From Aeromicrobium choanae (GTDB lineage Bacteria > Actinomycetota > Actinomycetes > Propionibacteriales > Nocardioidaceae), in contig NZ_LT796768.1 of assembly GCF_900167475.1 (NCBI RefSeq), forward strand, positions 2,976,001 through 3,040,000: a stretch of 64,000 nucleotides of DNA, read 5' to 3'. Below, piece by piece: positions 24,794 through 33,033 of this stretch. A model generated the notes under the pieces. It was not told the origin of the DNA. It did no database searches and saw nothing but the letters and a program-made list of their open reading frames with translations. Numbering within the stretch: position 1 is the first letter of the stretch; the number at the start of each line of letters is the position of its first letter. The translations under genes and the position numbers were made by a program.

Positions 24794-25459
24794 TCAGTCC
24801 TGGGCGCCGGGCGTGGCCTCCGGGGCGGGCTCGACCGTGGGGTTGGTCGTGGGATCGGGAGACTGCGGCGCGGGCGCTGCGGTGGTCGGCGCGGTGGTGG
24901 GGGCGGTCGTTGGAGCCGTGGTCGGGTCGTCGGAGGGGCCGTCCGTGGGCCCGGTCGACGCGGTGGGATCCGGCTCGTCCTGCGGGTCGGTGCCCGTGCC
25001 GCGGTCCTGCCAGGGGCGTCCGATCGTGGGGTTGTCGGTGTTGCCGAAGGACGCCCCGGTGGCCAGCTCGTACGCGCCGATGGCCAGCAGTGCGGTGCCG
25101 AGGGCGAGTCCGGCCCAGACGAGGATGCGCTTCCACGACAGCGCGCGCTCGGAGTCCTCGACCGCGATGGCGGACGCCTGCTCGGTGACGAGGATCTCAC
25201 CCTCCTCGCCGTTCTCCTCGCCCGCGGGCGCCGATCGTGACACGACCGTGCCGCTCTCGGTGATGAACGTGGTGCCGCGGTCGAGACCGCGCACGTAGAA
25301 GGCGCTGGCGATCGACGCCACGAGGCTGCCGACCGCGGCGCCGATGATCGTGCCTGCGACACCGAGGTAGGACGCGACCCACGCCGACGTCATCGCCGCG
25401 AGTGCACCGGCCACCAACTGGAGCCAGGACAGTCCGGAGAAGGAGCCGTTGCGAGACAT
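24794..25459 (-). CDS. Hypothetical membrane protein with Thr/Pro-rich C-terminal tail
   Basis: The 221-residue protein has two hydrophobic N-terminal segments (LQLVAGALAAMTSAWVASYL and IIGAAVGSLVASIASAFYV), then a charged loop of about 50 residues. A third segment (ILVWAGLALGTALLAIGAYE) follows near residues 111-130, then a 90-residue low-complexity tail rich in Thr, Pro, Asp and Ala, with three copies of APTT around residues 180-195. The tail should be outside the cell and may span the wall. The ATG has TAGTCT and GGAGGTC directly before it. The function is not recognised. Confidence 0.72.
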   Translation of the reverse strand: MSRNGSFSGLSWLQLVAGALAAMTSAWVASYLGVAGTIIGAAVGSLVASIASAFYVRGLDRGTTFITESGTVVSRSAPAGEENGEEGEILVTEQASAIAVEDSERALSWKRILVWAGLALGTALLAIGAYELATGASFGNTDNPTIGRPWQDRGTGTDPQDEPDPTASTGPTDGPSDDPTTAPTTAPTTAPTTAAPAPQSPDPTTNPTVEPAPEATPGAQD

Positions 25460-25508
25460 GACCTCCAGACTAACGAGGCGGACCCACCTCCCCGGGTGCC
25501 CGCGAACG

Positions 25509-26654
25509 TCAGGCCAAGGCCTGCTGGAGGTCCTCGAGCAGGTCCTCGACGTCCTCGATCCCGACCGACAGCCGGACGAGGTCCTCAGGGACCTCGAGCT
25601 GCGATCCGGCGGTCGACGCGTGGGTCATGGCGCCCGGGTGCTCGATGAGCGACTCCACTCCGCCGAGGCTCTCGGCGAGGGTGAAGACCCGGGTGCGCGA
25701 GCACAGGTCGAGGGCCGCCTTGCGGCCGCCGGCGAGGCGCAGCGAGATCATCCCGCCGAACCGCCGCATCTGGCGCGCCGCGACCTCGTGGCCCGGGTGG
25801 TCGGCCAGGCCGGGGTAGCTGACGTGGCTGACGGCCTCGTGGTCGACCAGCATCCGCGCGATCGCCTCGGCGTTGTCGCAGTGGCGATCCATGCGGACCG
25901 CGAGGGTCTTGATGCCGCGCAGGGTCAGGTAGGCGTCGAACGGCCCGGGCACGCCGCCCGCACCGTTCTGCAGGAACGCGAAGGCCTCGTCGAGCGCGGG
26001 GTCGGAGGTGACGAGCGCGCCACCGACGACGTCACTGTGCCCGCCGAGGTACTTCGTGGACGAGTGCAGGACGATGTCGGCCCCCAGGGCCAGTGGCTGC
26101 TGGAGGTAGGGCGACGCGAACGTGCTGTCGACGAGCAGCTTCGCCCCAGCGGCATGCGCGATCTCCGCGGAGGCCGCGATGTCGGCGACGTTGAGCAGGG
26201 GATTGGTCGGGGTCTCGAGCCACACCACCTTGGTGCGGTCGGTCATCGCCGCCGCGATGGCGTCGGGATCGTTGACCGGCGCGGGCGTGTGCTCGATGCC
26301 CCAGTGCGAGAACACCTTGTCGATGAGCCGGAAGGTGCCGCCGTAGGCGTCGTCGGGGATCACCAGGTGGTCGCCCGGGCGCAGGAGCGCGCGCAGCGCC
26401 GCGTCGGTGGCCGCCATGCCCGAGGAGAACGCCCGTCCGTGGGTGCCTCCCTCGAGCGCGGCGAGGTTCGCCTCGAGCGCCCGGCGGGTGGGGTTGCCGG
26501 TGCGCGCGTACTCGAAGCCCTCGCGCATGCCCCCGACGCCGTCCTGGGCGAACGTGGAGCTGGCGTAGATCGGGATGTTCACCGCGCCGGTGCGCGGATC
26601 GGGATCCTGGCCGGCGTGGATCGCGCGGGTGGAGAAGCCGCCGAGGTCGCTCAT
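25509..26654 (-). CDS. metB: Cystathionine gamma-synthase
   Basis: This 381-residue PLP enzyme of the Cys/Met metabolism family joins an O-acyl-homoserine with cysteine to form cystathionine; paralogs are cystathionine gamma-lyases, and the two cannot be fully separated by eye. PLP contacts are EYARTGNPTRRALE near residue 48, SSGMAATDAALRALL near 77-91, and the Schiff-base lysine in LHSSTKYLGGHSDV near 197. The start overlaps the cbs stop in an ATGA junction, giving a coupled cbs-metB operon. Together they support transsulfuration between homocysteine and cysteine. Assignment as synthase follows common actinobacterial annotation; a lyase role would complete reverse transsulfuration with cbs. 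Confidence 0.88.
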   Translation of the reverse strand: MSDLGGFSTRAIHAGQDPDPRTGAVNIPIYASSTFAQDGVGGMREGFEYARTGNPTRRALEANLAALEGGTHGRAFSSGMAATDAALRALLRPGDHLVIPDDAYGGTFRLIDKVFSHWGIEHTPAPVNDPDAIAAAMTDRTKVVWLETPTNPLLNVADIAASAEIAHAAGAKLLVDSTFASPYLQQPLALGADIVLHSSTKYLGGHSDVVGGALVTSDPALDEAFAFLQNGAGGVPGPFDAYLTLRGIKTLAVRMDRHCDNAEAIARMLVDHEAVSHVSYPGLADHPGHEVAARQMRRFGGMISLRLAGGRKAALDLCSRTRVFTLAESLGGVESLIEHPGAMTHASTAGSQLEVPEDLVRLSVGIEDVEDLLEDLQQALA

Positions 26655-28024
26655 ACGTGGACTCCCAACAGGTCGTGACGGGTCAGGACGCCGAGCGGCT
26701 TGCCCTCGTCGACCACCATCAGTGCGTCGCTGCCCTTGAAGGCGTCGAGGGCGGCGGACAGGTCCTCGCCCGAGCCGATGATCGGCAGCGGCGGCTCCAT
26801 GTGCTGGGCGACGGCGTCGGTCAGCTGGGCGCGGCCCTCGAAGACCGCGCTGACGAGCTCGCGCTCGCTGACGCTGCCGGCGACCTCGCCGATGACCACC
26901 GGCGGCTCGGGGCCGACGACGGGCATCTGCGAGACGTTGTACTCGCGCAGGATCTCGATCGCGTCGCGCACCGTCTCGGACGGGTGGGTGTGCACCAGCG
27001 CGGGCATGGCCCCGCTCTTGCGGCGCAGGATGTCGAGCACGTGCAGGTCGGCCGGGTGGCCGTCGAGCGGGGTGCGCAGGAAGCCGTAGGAGGCCATCCA
27101 GTCGTCGTTGAAGATCTTCGAGAGGTAACCGCGTCCGCCGTCGGGAAGCAGCACCACGACGAGGTCGTCCGGACCGAGGCGCTCGGCCACGCGCACGGCG
27201 GCGACGACGGCCATGCCGCAGGAGCCGCCGACCAGGAGGCCCTCCTCACGGGCGAGGCGGCGCGTCATGTCGAAGGAGTCGGCGTCGGAGACGGCGATGA
27301 TCTCGTCGGGGATCGCCGGGTCGTAGGCCGAGGGCCAGAAGTCCTCGCCGACGCCCTCCACGAGGTACGGGCGCCCGGTGCCGCCGGAGTAGACCGAGCC
27401 CTCGGGGTCGGCACCGATGACCTTCAGGTCGGGTCGCTGCTGCTTGAGGTAGCGCCCGGCGCCGGAGATCGTGCCACCGGTACCCACGCCGGCGACGAAG
27501 TGGGTGATCGCACCCTCGGTGTCGCGCCAGATCTCCGGACCGGTGGTCTCGTAGTGGCTGGCCGGGCCGGCCGGGTTGGAGTACTGGTCGGGCTTCCAGG
27601 CGCCCTCGGTCTCGCGCACGAGGCGGTCGGAGACGTTGTAGTACGAGTCCGGGTGGTCCGGCGGGACCGCCGTGGGGCACACGACGACCTGCGCGCCGTA
27701 GGCCTTCAGCGTGTTGCGCTTGTCCTCGCTGACCTTGTCGGGGCACACGAAGATGCACGAGTAGCCGCGCTGCTGGGCGACGAGAGCGAGACCGACGCCG
27801 GTGTTGCCGGACGTGGGCTCGACGATCGTGCCGCCGGGCTTGAGGGCGCCGGAGGCCTCGGCCTCGTCGACCATCTTGACCGCGATGCGATCCTTCGCGC
27901 TGCCTCCGGGGTTCAGGTACTCGAGCTTGGCCACGACGGTGGCCGCGCCTTCGGGTACGACGGAGTTCAGCCGGACTAGGGGTGTGTCGCCGATGAGGTC
28001 GACCACGTGGTTCGCGATGGCCAT
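26651..28024 (-). CDS. cbs: Cystathionine beta-synthase
   Basis: This 457-residue PLP enzyme condenses serine and homocysteine to cystathionine. The catalytic lysine is in LNPGGSAKDRIA near residue 44; the substrate loop EPTSGNTGVGLALVAQQRGY and the phosphate loop GVGTGGTISGAGRYLK are intact. Residues about 335-457 form two CBS domains, marked by VRDAIEILREYNVSQMPVVG and ALDAFKGSDALMVVDEGKP, as in the human enzyme and mycobacterial Rv1077. The CBS pair distinguishes it from CysK. The ATG follows GATGAT at six bases, suggesting leaderless expression. metB follows with a four-base overlap. Confidence 0.93.
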   Translation of the reverse strand: MAIANHVVDLIGDTPLVRLNSVVPEGAATVVAKLEYLNPGGSAKDRIAVKMVDEAEASGALKPGGTIVEPTSGNTGVGLALVAQQRGYSCIFVCPDKVSEDKRNTLKAYGAQVVVCPTAVPPDHPDSYYNVSDRLVRETEGAWKPDQYSNPAGPASHYETTGPEIWRDTEGAITHFVAGVGTGGTISGAGRYLKQQRPDLKVIGADPEGSVYSGGTGRPYLVEGVGEDFWPSAYDPAIPDEIIAVSDADSFDMTRRLAREEGLLVGGSCGMAVVAAVRVAERLGPDDLVVVLLPDGGRGYLSKIFNDDWMASYGFLRTPLDGHPADLHVLDILRRKSGAMPALVHTHPSETVRDAIEILREYNVSQMPVVGPEPPVVIGEVAGSVSERELVSAVFEGRAQLTDAVAQHMEPPLPIIGSGEDLSAALDAFKGSDALMVVDEGKPLGVLTRHDLLGVHV

Positions 28025-28060
28025 GACCCCATCATCGCACCGCGGGTCTGACGCGCCCGA

Positions 28061-28471
28061 TCAGGACCGGAGCGGCCGACCGTTGCCGTCGCGCGAATCG
28101 GACACGAGCATGATGATCCCGTCGATGAAGGGCCAGATCGCGCCCAGGCCGCACGTGAAGACCGTGACGAGCAGCTGGGCCAGGCCGATCCCCGTGTGGC
28201 CGGCGTAGAACCGACCGATGCCGAGAGGGATCAGGATCTGCAGCAGGCCCGCGACGATCTTCGACTTGTCCGAGAACGGGATGCCGGTCTTGGGATCGAT
28301 GCCGTACGGCGCCCCCGGCATCGCCCACCCTCCCGGCGGCGGCGGCGGGGGAGGAGGAGGCGGCGGCGGTGGGTTCGGCGGGCCCGAGGGCCCGCCGAAC
28401 CGCAGCGTCGGATCGTGGTCGCCCGCTCCCTGGTCGGGATCGGGGTACGGCTCGTCCGGCGGGGTGGTCAT
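28061..28471 (-). CDS. TM2-domain protein with polyproline tract
   Basis: This 136-residue membrane protein has a disordered N-terminal half with 13 consecutive prolines (residues about 34-46), then a TM2 domain made of two membrane helices. The first is KIVAGLLQILIPLGIGRFYA (about 70-89); GHTGIGLAQLLVTVFTCGLG and the second helix AIWPFIDGIIMLV follow. The R-F-Y-A-G and W-x-x-I-D-G-I motifs are typical. The function of bacterial TM2 proteins is poorly known. A TAGCGT box six bases before the ATG suggests a leaderless transcript starting 20 bases after the secDF stop. Confidence 0.85.
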   Translation of the reverse strand: MTTPPDEPYPDPDQGAGDHDPTLRFGGPSGPPNPPPPPPPPPPPPPGGWAMPGAPYGIDPKTGIPFSDKSKIVAGLLQILIPLGIGRFYAGHTGIGLAQLLVTVFTCGLGAIWPFIDGIIMLVSDSRDGNGRPLRS

Positions 28472-28477
28472 GACCGC

Positions 28478-28483
28478 ACGCTA
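28478..28483 (-). promoter_or_regulatory. -10 box for leaderless transcription of the TM2 gene
   Basis: TAGCGT on the reverse strand, six bases before the ATG at 28469-28471. Confidence 0.45.
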
Positions 28484-28491
28484 CCGCTGGA

Positions 28492-30792
28492 TCAGACCAC
28501 CGCGCCCTCGTCGGGCATGCCGCGCCCGTCGAGGATGTGCGAGTACGGGTCGGCCTTGTGGCGCGGGTCCTTGTCCGGGTGGTACGGCCAGCGCTCCTCC
28601 AGCAGCAGACCCAGCGTGGCCGCCGTGAACACCGTGGAGAAGTGGCCGAACAGCAGGCCGAGCAGCACCGCGATCGAGAAGTCGCGCAGCGAGTCGCCGC
28701 CCAGCACCATCAGCGCGGCCAGGATGAACGTGGCACCCATCGCGGTGTTGATGGTTCGTGGCAGGGTCGACAGGATCGCCTCGTTGACCATCTCGCGCAA
28801 CGGGATGTCGCGGGTTCGGGTGCGTTCTCGGATGCGGTCGAGCACGACGATCGAGTCGTTCACGGCCAGGCCGATGATGGACAGGATGGCCGCCAGGAAC
28901 ACGCCGTCGATCGGCTTGCCCCACCAGGCGAAGACGCCCACGACCGCGAGCACGACCGAGGCCATCGACACGATGGCGGCCGCGGCCCACGTCCAGCGGA
29001 AGCGCCACGCCAGGTAGGCCATCTGCGCCGCCACCGCGATGAGGAAGGCCAGCAGCGCCTTGTTGCGCAGCTCCTTGCCCAGCGTGGGGTCGATCGTGTC
29101 GGAGCGGACCTGGACGGTCTCACCGCCGACCTCGGCGATCGACGAGCGCACCTGCTCGGCCTGGTCCTCGTTGATCTTGGGCAGGCGCACCGAGATGTTC
29201 TCCCCGCCGTCGGCGGACGAGGACTGCACGACCGCCTCGGGGAACCCGGCGTCGGCCACGGCCTCGCGGGCCTGGTCGGGGGTGACCACCTCGGCGGTCG
29301 AGTACTCGATCTGGCGGCCGCCGGCGAACTCGACGCCGAGGTTCAGGTCGCGCACGATGATGCCGCCGATCGCGACGGTGGCGACGCCCAGGGAGATGAC
29401 GACCCACATGCCCGCCCGGCGGACGAGGTAGGGGCCGTGCTCGTTCAGCCAGCGACGCACGCCGGAGATGCCGGCGATGCCGCTGACCTGCGGGTGCGAG
29501 CGGATCCAGCTGCGCTTGACCAGCATCTCGGTGAGCCAGCGGGCCACGACCAGGGCGGAGAACATCGAGGCGATGACGCCGATGGTCAGGGTGATGCCGA
29601 AGCCCTTGACCGGGCCGGCCGACAGGAAGAACAGCAGCAGCGCGGCCAGGATCGTCGTGACGTTGGAGTCGATGATCGCGGACCAGGCCTTGGAGAAGCC
29701 CGTGGTCAGGGCTGAGAGCAGGCCGGACTTCGGATTCTCGTGATACTCCTCGCGCGCTCGTTCGTAGACCAGCACGTTGGCGTCGATCGCCAGGCCGATC
29801 GCGAGCACGAAGCCCGCCAGGCCGGGCAGGGTCAGCGTGGCCCCGAGCAGCACCAGCGCGGCGTAGGAGACGAGGGCGTAGACGCACAGCGCGATCGTGG
29901 CCATGACGCCGGTCGCACGGTAGATGAAGATGATGAAGAGTCCGGTGAGGAACAGGCCGATGATGGAGGCCTGGATGGAGTCGTCGATGGCGGCCTGGCC
30001 GAGCGTCGGGCCGACGGTGCGCTGGTCGATGATCTCCACCGGGACCGGCAGGGCGCCGCCCTTGATCAGCGCGGCGAGCTCGTCGGCGCTGGCCTGGGTG
30101 AAGTCACCGGTGATGCTGGTCGAGCTGCCGCCACCGGACTGGCACAGCTCGGGGACGATGCCGGGGGACGAGATGACCTCGTTGTCCAGGATGATCGCGA
30201 TCCGGTTGCCAGCCGCGGTGTTGGCGCACGCCGAGGTCACCAGGTCGCGCCAGGGCGCACGGCCGGTGCCGTTGAACTCGACGTTGACGACCCACTCGCC
30301 CAGGCCCTGCTGGGGCAGCGCAGCGTTCGCGTCGCTGATCCCGTTGCCGTCGAAGGCGACCGGGCCGAGGAGGATGTTCCCGCCCTGCTCGTCGGGCAGG
30401 ACGACCTCGCCCTCGGCGGGCTTGGTGTTCTCGTCCGCGGGGGCCTTGACCTCGCGGAACTCCAGGGTGGCCGTCTGGCCGATGACCTCGGCGGCCTTCT
30501 TCGGGTCCTGCACGTCCGGCAGCTCGACGATGATCCGCTTGTCGCCCGATCGCGCCAGCGTGGGCTCGGAGACGCCGAGGGCGTCGACGCGGCCGCGTAG
30601 CACCTCGAGGGCTCGATCGGTGGACTCGGCGTTCGCCTCGACGCGGTCGGTGGACTGGGTCTCGAGCGTGATCTGCGTGCCGCCGCGCAGGTCGAGGCCC
30701 AGGTTGGGCTTCATGGTGAAGGCGATCGCGAGCGAGCCGACGATCACGACGAGGCAGATGAGCCCGCGCCAGAAATTGGTCTTGGAGGACAT
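28492..30792 (-). CDS. secDF: Fused protein translocase subunit SecDF
   Basis: This 766-residue fusion of SecD and SecF uses the proton gradient to pull exported proteins through SecYEG. The SecD part starts with TM1 (FWRGLICLVVIVGSLAIAF), then NLGLDLRGGTQITLE, a periplasmic domain, GPTLGQAAIDDS and GLAIDANVLVYERAREE. The SecF part begins near residue 450 with a further membrane helix, NLGVEFAGGRQIEYS, then the SecF motif NDSIVVLDRIRE and RTINTAMGATFILAALMVLG. About 12 membrane segments are visible. I use ATG 30792; longer readings extend into antisense of the reductase. Most actinobacteria have separate secD and secF near ruvABC and relA; this gene is in neither context, so it may be a second, accessory copy. 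Confidence 0.9.
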   Translation of the reverse strand: MSSKTNFWRGLICLVVIVGSLAIAFTMKPNLGLDLRGGTQITLETQSTDRVEANAESTDRALEVLRGRVDALGVSEPTLARSGDKRIIVELPDVQDPKKAAEVIGQTATLEFREVKAPADENTKPAEGEVVLPDEQGGNILLGPVAFDGNGISDANAALPQQGLGEWVVNVEFNGTGRAPWRDLVTSACANTAAGNRIAIILDNEVISSPGIVPELCQSGGGSSTSITGDFTQASADELAALIKGGALPVPVEIIDQRTVGPTLGQAAIDDSIQASIIGLFLTGLFIIFIYRATGVMATIALCVYALVSYAALVLLGATLTLPGLAGFVLAIGLAIDANVLVYERAREEYHENPKSGLLSALTTGFSKAWSAIIDSNVTTILAALLLFFLSAGPVKGFGITLTIGVIASMFSALVVARWLTEMLVKRSWIRSHPQVSGIAGISGVRRWLNEHGPYLVRRAGMWVVISLGVATVAIGGIIVRDLNLGVEFAGGRQIEYSTAEVVTPDQAREAVADAGFPEAVVQSSSADGGENISVRLPKINEDQAEQVRSSIAEVGGETVQVRSDTIDPTLGKELRNKALLAFLIAVAAQMAYLAWRFRWTWAAAAIVSMASVVLAVVGVFAWWGKPIDGVFLAAILSIIGLAVNDSIVVLDRIRERTRTRDIPLREMVNEAILSTLPRTINTAMGATFILAALMVLGGDSLRDFSIAVLLGLLFGHFSTVFTAATLGLLLEERWPYHPDKDPRHKADPYSHILDGRGMPDEGAVV

Positions 30793-30857
30793 GGGTGACT
30801 TTCGATGGGGGCCGAGGACGGCGAAGTACGAGGGGTGGCGAAGACGGACCGGGCCGG

Positions 30858-31202
30858 TCAGGCCAGCGGCGGTGCGCGCCCGGCCGGCGCGGGAACCGCT
30901 CGGCCCACCTGTGCGGCGACCAGTGCGGCGGCGAACGCCACCATGGCGGCAGCGATCAGCGACAGCGTGGTGTCGAGCGTGCCCGCGGGCAGGTCGACGG
31001 ACACGGAGTGGTCGTCCGAGGTCGCCTTGGCGACCGTGACCCGCGGCTGTGCGGGCTCGTCCCCGGCCGACATCGTCGTGCCCGTGGCACGCCGCTCGGC
31101 ACCGGAGAGTCCGGCGAGGGCACCCAGCCCGAGCATGCCGGCCAGCAGCACGGCTGCCAGGGCCGCGACGAGACGTCGCGCGGCATGGGTGGTCCGGATC
31201 AC
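30858..31202 (-). CDS. Small exported or membrane protein upstream of secDF
   Basis: This 114-residue protein has an N-terminal hydrophobic segment (RLVAALAAVLLAGMLGLGAL), an extracytoplasmic stretch of about 45 residues, and a second segment (LSLIAAAMVAFAAALVAAQV). It lies 65 bases upstream of secDF on the same strand and may be cotranscribed. It is not YajC, YidC or another known Sec accessory by sequence. The GTG start at 31200-31202 is supported by TACACT exactly six bases upstream. The function is unknown; a role with SecDF is only suggested by position. Confidence 0.68.
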   Translation of the reverse strand: MIRTTHAARRLVAALAAVLLAGMLGLGALAGLSGAERRATGTTMSAGDEPAQPRVTVAKATSDDHSVSVDLPAGTLDTTLSLIAAAMVAFAAALVAAQVGRAVPAPAGRAPPLA

Positions 31203-31208
31203 CCGCCG

Positions 31209-31227
31209 AGTGTAACCGCCCTACGGT
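31209..31227. promoter_or_regulatory. Back-to-back leaderless -10 boxes
   Basis: TACACT on the reverse strand (31209-31214) serves the small membrane protein and TACGGT on the forward strand (31222-31227) serves the aldo/keto reductase; each sits six bases from its GTG. The complete intergenic gap is 31 bases. Confidence 0.6.
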
Positions 31228-31233
31228 GGGTGC

Positions 31234-32202
31234 GTGAGCACACGACATGTCCTGGGAACGAGCGGTATCGACGTCGGCCCCGTCGGGATCGGCTGCAACG
31301 CCTTCGGGGCGCGCATCGACGGCGACCAGGTGGTCGCCGTCGTCGACGCCGCCTTCGAGCACGGGGTGCGGTTCTTCGACACGGCCGACACCTACTCCCT
31401 CGGCGAGAGCGAGACGCTGCTCGGCGCCGCACTGCAGGGGCGCCGCGACGAGGTGGTCATCGCCACGAAGTTCGGCATGGACATGCAGGGGCGCAACGGC
31501 GACGACGGTGGACGGCGGGGGAGCGCGGCCTACGTCCGCCGTGCCGCCGAGGCCAGCCTGCGCCGTCTCGGCACCGACGTCATCGACCTCTACCAGCTGC
31601 ACACCCCGGATCCGGGCACGCCGATCGAGGAGACGCTCGGCGCGATGACCGAGCTGGTCGACGAGGGCAAGGTCCGTGCGATCGGCTGCTCGAACTTCAC
31701 CGCGTGGCAGCTGGTCGATGCCGACTGGGTGTCCCGGACCGCGGGGCTCGCGCACTTCGCGACCGCGCAGAACGAGTACTCGCTGTACAACCCCGCGGCC
31801 GAGGTCGAGCTGGTGCCGGCCTGCCTCGAGCTGGGCGTGGGCCTGCTGCCGTACTTCCCGCTCGCCTACGGGCTGCTCACCGGCAAGTACTCGCGTGACG
31901 CCGAGCCCGAGGCGGGCACGCGCCTGGCCGGACAGCGAGCACGCTGGGAGGGCGCGGACTGGCAGCGGATCGACCTGCTGCAGGCCTTCGCCGATGAGAG
32001 GGACATCACACTGCTCGAGCTCGCGATGGGTGGACTCGCGTCACGGCCGGCCGTGTCCTCGGTGATCGCCGGCGTCTCACGCCCGGAGCAGGTGGCGTCG
32101 AACGTGGCTGCCGCGAGCTGGACTCCGACGGCGGAGGACTCGGCCGCCCTGGACGATCTGCTGGCGCCCGAGCACTCGTACACGACGTTCGCTCCGCGCT
32201 GA
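31234..32202 (+). CDS. Aldo/keto reductase
   Basis: This 322-residue NADPH-dependent TIM-barrel oxidoreductase reduces aldehydes and ketones. The catalytic tetrad is readable: Asp and Tyr in VRFFDTADTYSLGESE near residues 46-61, Lys in VVIATKFGMDM near 73-83 and His in DLYQLHTPDPGTP near 118-130. The cofactor-binding end is SSVIAGVSRPEQVASNV near 272-288. The GTG start is set by the leaderless promoter at 31222-31227. It is divergent from the secDF operon. The physiological substrate is not determinable. Confidence 0.9.
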   Translation: MSTRHVLGTSGIDVGPVGIGCNAFGARIDGDQVVAVVDAAFEHGVRFFDTADTYSLGESETLLGAALQGRRDEVVIATKFGMDMQGRNGDDGGRRGSAAYVRRAAEASLRRLGTDVIDLYQLHTPDPGTPIEETLGAMTELVDEGKVRAIGCSNFTAWQLVDADWVSRTAGLAHFATAQNEYSLYNPAAEVELVPACLELGVGLLPYFPLAYGLLTGKYSRDAEPEAGTRLAGQRARWEGADWQRIDLLQAFADERDITLLELAMGGLASRPAVSSVIAGVSRPEQVASNVAAASWTPTAEDSAALDDLLAPEHSYTTFAPR

Positions 32203-32372
32203 TGCGGAGGGCATGGAGAGGGAGGGGCGCGCCGGGTCGGGAGCGCCTCACGGCGCGTGGCCGCTCGTAGCGGCTGATGTTGGGACCCGGGGCTACCTCG
32301 ACCCGGCGCACTCACCATTTTAATGCATCGGGACCAAACGCAGGGGATCACCGAGGCATTTCGGGAAGCGGC
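32203..32372. other. Intergenic stretch with a small hairpin and an AT-rich patch
   Basis: A 6-base stem, GCCGCT-cgt-AGCGGC-like (32260-32274), follows the reductase and may terminate it. An AT-richer patch, ACCATTTTAATGCAT, lies near 32315-32329. No gene is seen. Confidence 0.35.
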
Positions 32373-32963
32373 TCAGTGCAGCTCGCCGTGGCGCTCCGCC
32401 TCGGCGGCGGCCCTCAGATGGCGGGCCGTGTCGACGAGGCGGGCGGCGCTGGCGGTGTCCCCGCCCTCCATCTGGCCGCGGCCGACGCCGACGATGTGCG
32501 CGAACGCCGCCGCCCGGTCGAGGGAGACGTCGAAGTCGGCGGCGACGATGCCGCGCACGACCGTGTCGACCAGCTCGACGACCTCGTTCGGTCCGGGCGG
32601 GTCGACCACGCCGGCGAGGACCTCCTGCACGGGCGCATAGGCACGGCCCGCGGCGAACTCGCGCGACGCCTGCACGGGGTTGTGGTGCACCCACGTGCGC
32701 AGGGCGTAGAGCCGCCAGAGGGCCCCCGCGACGGTCTCGGGCGGAGCCTTGGCCCACATCTCGGCGATGACCCCCATGCCCTCGGAGTCGGCCAGGTGCA
32801 GCACCCGCTCGACCAGGTCGCGGTCGGCGCGGTCGCGCGCCCCGCGCACCAGCAGCGAGGCGATCCGGTGGCCGGCGGCGGTGCGCTCCGCCGGGTCGTC
32901 CGGGTCGGGCAGCGAGTCGAACACGGCTGCCCCGGGCAACGACGGCTTGTGGAAGTCGGCCAT
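32373..32963 (-). CDS. Conserved actinobacterial protein of unknown function, 196 residues
   Basis: This is a soluble, largely helical protein. It starts MADFHKPSLPGAAVFDSLPD and has VLHLADSEGMGVIAEMWAK near residues 55-73, ALWRLYALRTWVHHNP near 81-96 and a long C-terminal helix region (FAHIVGVGRGQMEGGDTASA). I recall homologous proteins of this length in other actinobacteria, some misannotated as RNA polymerase subunits; nothing here supports that label. There is no membrane segment or cofactor motif. The ATG at 32961-32963 has TACGCT seven bases upstream. It is probably a single-gene transcript. Confidence 0.75.
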   Translation of the reverse strand: MADFHKPSLPGAAVFDSLPDPDDPAERTAAGHRIASLLVRGARDRADRDLVERVLHLADSEGMGVIAEMWAKAPPETVAGALWRLYALRTWVHHNPVQASREFAAGRAYAPVQEVLAGVVDPPGPNEVVELVDTVVRGIVAADFDVSLDRAAAFAHIVGVGRGQMEGGDTASAARLVDTARHLRAAAEAERHGELH

Positions 32964-33033
32964 GCGTTCGAGCGTAAACCCGGGCCGGTGACTGCGTGAG
33001 CAGATGTCCGGTGTCGTGCGGATGCGCGCAGGA

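Noticed and set aside
30793-31755. N-terminal extension of the SecDF frame
   Set aside because: It runs antisense to the reductase and across the 114-residue protein; SecD TM1 begins right after ATG 30792.
32373-32963. Annotation as an RNA polymerase subunit
   Set aside because: The sequence has no RNA polymerase motif; that label appears to be a propagated database error recalled from homologues.
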